NCBI RefSeq assembly: GCF_014268445.2
Contig: NZ_CP077089.1
Span: 6,428,001-6,492,000, forward strand
Direction of reading: 5' to 3'
Length of the DNA stretch: 64,000 bases
Origin: Pseudomonas tensinigenes
GTDB taxonomy: Bacteria > Pseudomonadota > Gammaproteobacteria > Pseudomonadales > Pseudomonadaceae
This document shows positions 61,517 to 64,000 of the stretch, piece by piece (positions within the stretch are counted from its first letter, which is position 1; every line of letters begins with the position of its first letter). Position numbers and translations under genes: made by a program. Below the pieces are notes generated by a model, which saw only the letters and a list, made by a program, of their open reading frames with translations, was not told the DNA's origin and ran no database searches.

Positions 61517-63031
61517 TCAGCCAAGAAACAGCTGATAGGCCGGGTTCTCGCTTTCATCCCAGTACGGGTAACCGATTTCCGCAAGCGCCGCCGGCACCAG
61601 ATGACGCTCGTCGTGCGGCACTTGCAGGCCGGCGACCACGCGGCCATCGGCGGCGCCGTGGTTGCGGTAATGAAACATCGAAATGTTCCAGCGCCCACCG
61701 AGCTTATTAAGGAAGTTGAACAGCGCCCCCGGACGCTCCGGGAATTCAAAACGGAACACCACTTCATCGACCACCTGCGCCGCGCGGCCGCCGACCATGT
61801 GGCGGATGTGCAGTTTGGCCAGTTCGTTGTCGGTCAGATCGGTGACCGGGAAACCTTGCTCGGTCAGGCTCGCCAGCAATGCGCTGCGCGGGTCGTTTTC
61901 CGGGTGGGTCTGCACGCCGACAAAGATGTGCGCTTCGCTGCCGGTGTTGTAGCGGTAGTTGAATTCGGTGATCTGGCGCTTGCCGATGGCTTCGCAGAAC
62001 GCCTTGAAGCTGCCGGCCTTCTCGGGGATGGTCACGGCGATGATCGCTTCGCGGCCTTCACCCAGTTCGGCGCGCTCGGCGACGTGGCGCAAGCGGTCGA
62101 AGTTGACGTTGGCACCGGAGTCGATGGCCACAAAAGTCTGGCCACTGACGCCGCGCAACTCGACGTACTTCTTGATCCCTGCCACGCCCAAGGCGCCGGC
62201 AGGTTCGGTGATCGAGCGGGTATCGTCGTAGATATCCTTGATAGCGGCGCAGATCTCGTCAGTGCTGACGATGATCACTTCATCGACATAGTCTTTGCAG
62301 ATGTCAAAGGTGTGCTGGCCGATCTGTGCCACCGCCACGCCGTCGGCGAAGATGCCCACGGTCGGCAGCACCACGCGTTCACCGGCGGCCATCGCCGCTT
62401 GCAAGCAGTTGGAATCGTCCGGCTCGACGCCAATGACTTTGATGTCCGGGCGCAGGTATTTTACGTACGCAGCGATACCGGCGATCAAACCACCGCCGCC
62501 GACCGGAACGAAAATCGCGTCCAGCGGCTGCGGGTGCTGGCGCAGAATTTCCATGGCCACGGTGCCCTGCCCGGCGATGGTGTGCGGATCGTCGTACGGG
62601 TGGATGTAGACGTAGCCTTTTTCATCAACCAGTTTCAGCGAGTAGGCCAGGGCTTCCGGGAACGAATCACCGTGCAGCACCACTTTGCCGCCGCGTGAAC
62701 GCACGCCTTCGACTTTGATTTCGGGGGTGGTCTTGGGCATGACGATGGTAGCTTTGACGCCCAGCACTTTCGCCGCCAGGGCCAAGCCCTGCGCATGGTT
62801 GCCCGCCGACGCGGTGACCACGCCACGGGCGCGCTCTTCATCGCTCAGTTGCGTCAGTTTGTTGTAGGCGCCGCGAATCTTGAACGAGAACACCGGCTGC
62901 AAGTCTTCACGCTTGAGCCAAATGTCGTTGCCCAGCCGCTCGGAGAGCTGGCGAGCGTTCTGCAGCGGGGTTTCTACGGCAACGTCATAAACGCGCGAGG
63001 TGAGGATCTTTTTGACGTACTGTTCGAGCAT
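61517..63031 (-). CDS. ilvA: Threonine ammonia-lyase, biosynthetic, IlvA
   Basis: Deaminates threonine to 2-oxobutanoate, the first step of isoleucine synthesis. The 504-residue protein has the PLP lysine in VFSFKIRGAYNKL (about residues 48-60), the phosphate-binding loop PVGGGGLIAGIA (about 186-197), and two C-terminal ACT-like domains (from about residue 330) for isoleucine feedback control, which marks the biosynthetic form. It is divergent from rpiA. With ilvD at 33 kb, two steps of branched-chain synthesis lie in the window. Confidence 0.96.
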   Translation of the reverse strand: MLEQYVKKILTSRVYDVAVETPLQNARQLSERLGNDIWLKREDLQPVFSFKIRGAYNKLTQLSDEERARGVVTASAGNHAQGLALAAKVLGVKATIVMPKTTPEIKVEGVRSRGGKVVLHGDSFPEALAYSLKLVDEKGYVYIHPYDDPHTIAGQGTVAMEILRQHPQPLDAIFVPVGGGGLIAGIAAYVKYLRPDIKVIGVEPDDSNCLQAAMAAGERVVLPTVGIFADGVAVAQIGQHTFDICKDYVDEVIIVSTDEICAAIKDIYDDTRSITEPAGALGVAGIKKYVELRGVSGQTFVAIDSGANVNFDRLRHVAERAELGEGREAIIAVTIPEKAGSFKAFCEAIGKRQITEFNYRYNTGSEAHIFVGVQTHPENDPRSALLASLTEQGFPVTDLTDNELAKLHIRHMVGGRAAQVVDEVVFRFEFPERPGALFNFLNKLGGRWNISMFHYRNHGAADGRVVAGLQVPHDERHLVPAALAEIGYPYWDESENPAYQLFLG

Positions 63032-63130
63032 CGGAAAGCATCACTGAGCGGTTGAGCGGGACCGAGGAGTCTAACCCGGCTTTTGCCCGCACGACCACAC
63101 GAATCCAGAGGTTTTAGCCGCGCTTGCGGC

Positions 63131-63136
63131 TATAAT
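63131..63136 (+). promoter_or_regulatory. Candidate -10 box for rpiA
   Basis: A perfect TATAAT 42 bases before the rpiA ATG in the divergent ilvA/rpiA gap. No good -35 is found at the right distance. Confidence 0.45.
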
Positions 63137-63178
63137 GCCGGCCTTTCCGTTCTCACCTTGCCCGCTTCCGGAGCCCGC

Positions 63179-63853
63179 ATGACCCAGGATCAACTCAAAC
63201 AGGCAGTGGCTCAGGCCGCCGTCGACTTCATCCTTCCGAAACTCGACGACAAGAGCATCGTCGGGGTCGGCACCGGCTCCACCGCCAACTGCTTCATCGA
63301 CGCCCTGGCCCAGCACAAGGGCGCGTTCGATGGCGCGGTCGCCAGCTCCGAAGCCACCGCCGCGCGCCTGAAAGGCCACGGGATTCCGGTGTATGAGCTG
63401 AACACCGTCAGCGACCTGGAGTTCTACGTTGATGGCGCCGACGAAAGCGACGCGCACCTGAACCTGATCAAGGGCGGCGGCGCCGCACTGACCCGCGAGA
63501 AGATTGTCGCGGCTGTGGCCAAGACCTTCATTTGCATCGCCGACGCCAGCAAACTGGTGCCGGTGCTGGGCGAATTCCCGCTGCCAGTCGAAGTGATCCC
63601 GATGGCGCGCAGCCACGTTGCTCGTCAGTTGGTGAAATTGGGCGGCGACCCGGTGTACCGCGAAGGCGTTTTGACCGACAACGGCAACATCATTCTCGAT
63701 GTGTTCAACCTGCAGATCACCAACCCGGTGGAGCTGGAAGCGCAGATCAATGCGATTGTTGGCGTGGTCACCAACGGCTTGTTCGCGGCGCGTCCGGCGG
63801 ATCTGTTGTTGCTGGGTACTAGCGAAGGCGTGAAAACCCTCAAGGCTGAGTAA
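63179..63853 (+). CDS. rpiA: Ribose-5-phosphate isomerase A
   Basis: Interconverts ribose 5-phosphate and ribulose 5-phosphate. At 224 residues it shows [13 protein letters not shown] (about residues 28-40), [18 protein letters not shown] with the catalytic Asp and Glu (about 83-90), [12 protein letters not shown], and the [16 protein letters not shown]-terminal segment. The start at the ATG at 63179 gives the standard N-terminus MTQDQLKQ. ilvA/rpiA divergence is conserved across Pseudomonas. Confidence 0.97.
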   Translation: MTQDQLKQAVAQAAVDFILPKLDDKSIVGVGTGSTANCFIDALAQHKGAFDGAVASSEATAARLKGHGIPVYELNTVSDLEFYVDGADESDAHLNLIKGGGAALTREKIVAAVAKTFICIADASKLVPVLGEFPLPVEVIPMARSHVARQLVKLGGDPVYREGVLTDNGNIILDVFNLQITNPVELEAQINAIVGVVTNGLFAARPADLLLLGTSEGVKTLKAE

Positions 63854-63891
63854 GCCCGGCCATCCACATATTTGTGGGCAGACAAATAAAC

Positions 63892-63985
63892 CTGTGGGAG
63901 CGAGCCTGCTCGCGAAAGCGCCAGTTCAGCCAACATTTTCATTGGCTGACACGACGCCTTCGCGAGCAGGCTCGCTCCCACATTG
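63892..63985. repeat. REPIN, GTGGGAGCGAGCCTGCTCGC family
   Basis: Inverted pair TGTGGGAGCGAGCCTGCTCG and CTTCGCGAGCAGGCTCGCTC around about 45 bases that include CAGTTCAGCCAACATTTTCA. It ends just inside the right edge of the window. Confidence 0.88.
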
Positions 63986-64000
63986 TTTTGTGGTGTGAGT

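Overview
The window is a contiguous piece of a Pseudomonas chromosome, most likely from the P. fluorescens complex. The evidence is gene order (metXW-rdgB-hemW, ftsYEX-rpoH, thiSG-trmB, rppH-ptsP-lgt-thyA, ilvA/rpiA), high GC with Pseudomonas codon use, and many REP/REPIN-type intergenic palindromes built on two cores (GTGGGAGCGAGCCTGCTCGC and GTAGGAGCTGC). No rRNA, tRNA, CRISPR array or prophage was seen. The metX gene at the left edge lacks its start.

Layout. 0-4.4 kb: methionine synthesis (metX, metW), a DUF4426 protein, rdgB, hemW and a DUF3392 membrane protein in one rightward run. 4.5-9.3 kb: kptA between two near-identical palindromes, then trmB, thiG, thiS and a DUF423 protein leftward, mtgA rightward, and rpoH. 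9.3-18.3 kb: ftsYEX leftward; rightward two M16 peptidases (one with and one without the zinc motif), rsmD, a YheT-type hydrolase and an AraC regulator. 18.3-23.8 kb: a sulfurtransferase and a laoR / laoCBA-like long-chain alcohol oxidation locus. 23.9-29.1 kb: coaD, ferredoxin, mutM, an HDOD protein, a PfpI-family protein and rlmI.

29.1-32.8 kb is the most unusual part. An AT-rich promoter and leader drive a 23-codon ORF with a strong ribosome binding site. It is followed by a hairpin and three tightly coupled genes: a SagB-type flavin dehydrogenase, an AurF-type diiron oxygenase with a complete ligand set, and a Bcr/CflA-type MFS exporter. This has the architecture of a small peptide-derived natural product (RiPP-like) cassette, but there is no YcaO, the peptide has no cysteine, and no protease is present. 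I do not recognise a described system with this composition.

32.8-41.2 kb: ilvD, a periplasmic phosphorylcholine phosphatase (pchP), a TcyP-type cystine transporter, folA and a DUF2868/DUF3482 pair. 41.26-42.52 kb: an intact IS3-family element (1257 bp, terminal inverted repeats, ACC target duplication, A6G frameshift site) inserted into one arm of a large palindromic intergenic element. A second copy of that element at 57 kb has expanded internally into a 41-bp tandem repeat. 42.7-49.5 kb: an aminophosphonate island with PhnZ-type HD oxygenase, a phosphonate-associated FAD oxidoreductase, a 2-aminoethylphosphonate-type ABC importer and a LysR regulator; phnY, phnW and phnX are not here. 49.5-52.4 kb: divergent cadA/cadR with a MerR-type operator in a 19-bp promoter spacer. 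52.4-53.3 kb: an unrecognised protein with two similar halves. 53.4-64 kb: thyA, lgt, a TauE/SafE permease, an NRDE protein, ptsP, rppH, a HAD phosphatase, a DUF2269 protein, ilvA and rpiA.

All functional calls come from reading sequence motifs and neighbourhood. No database search was run.
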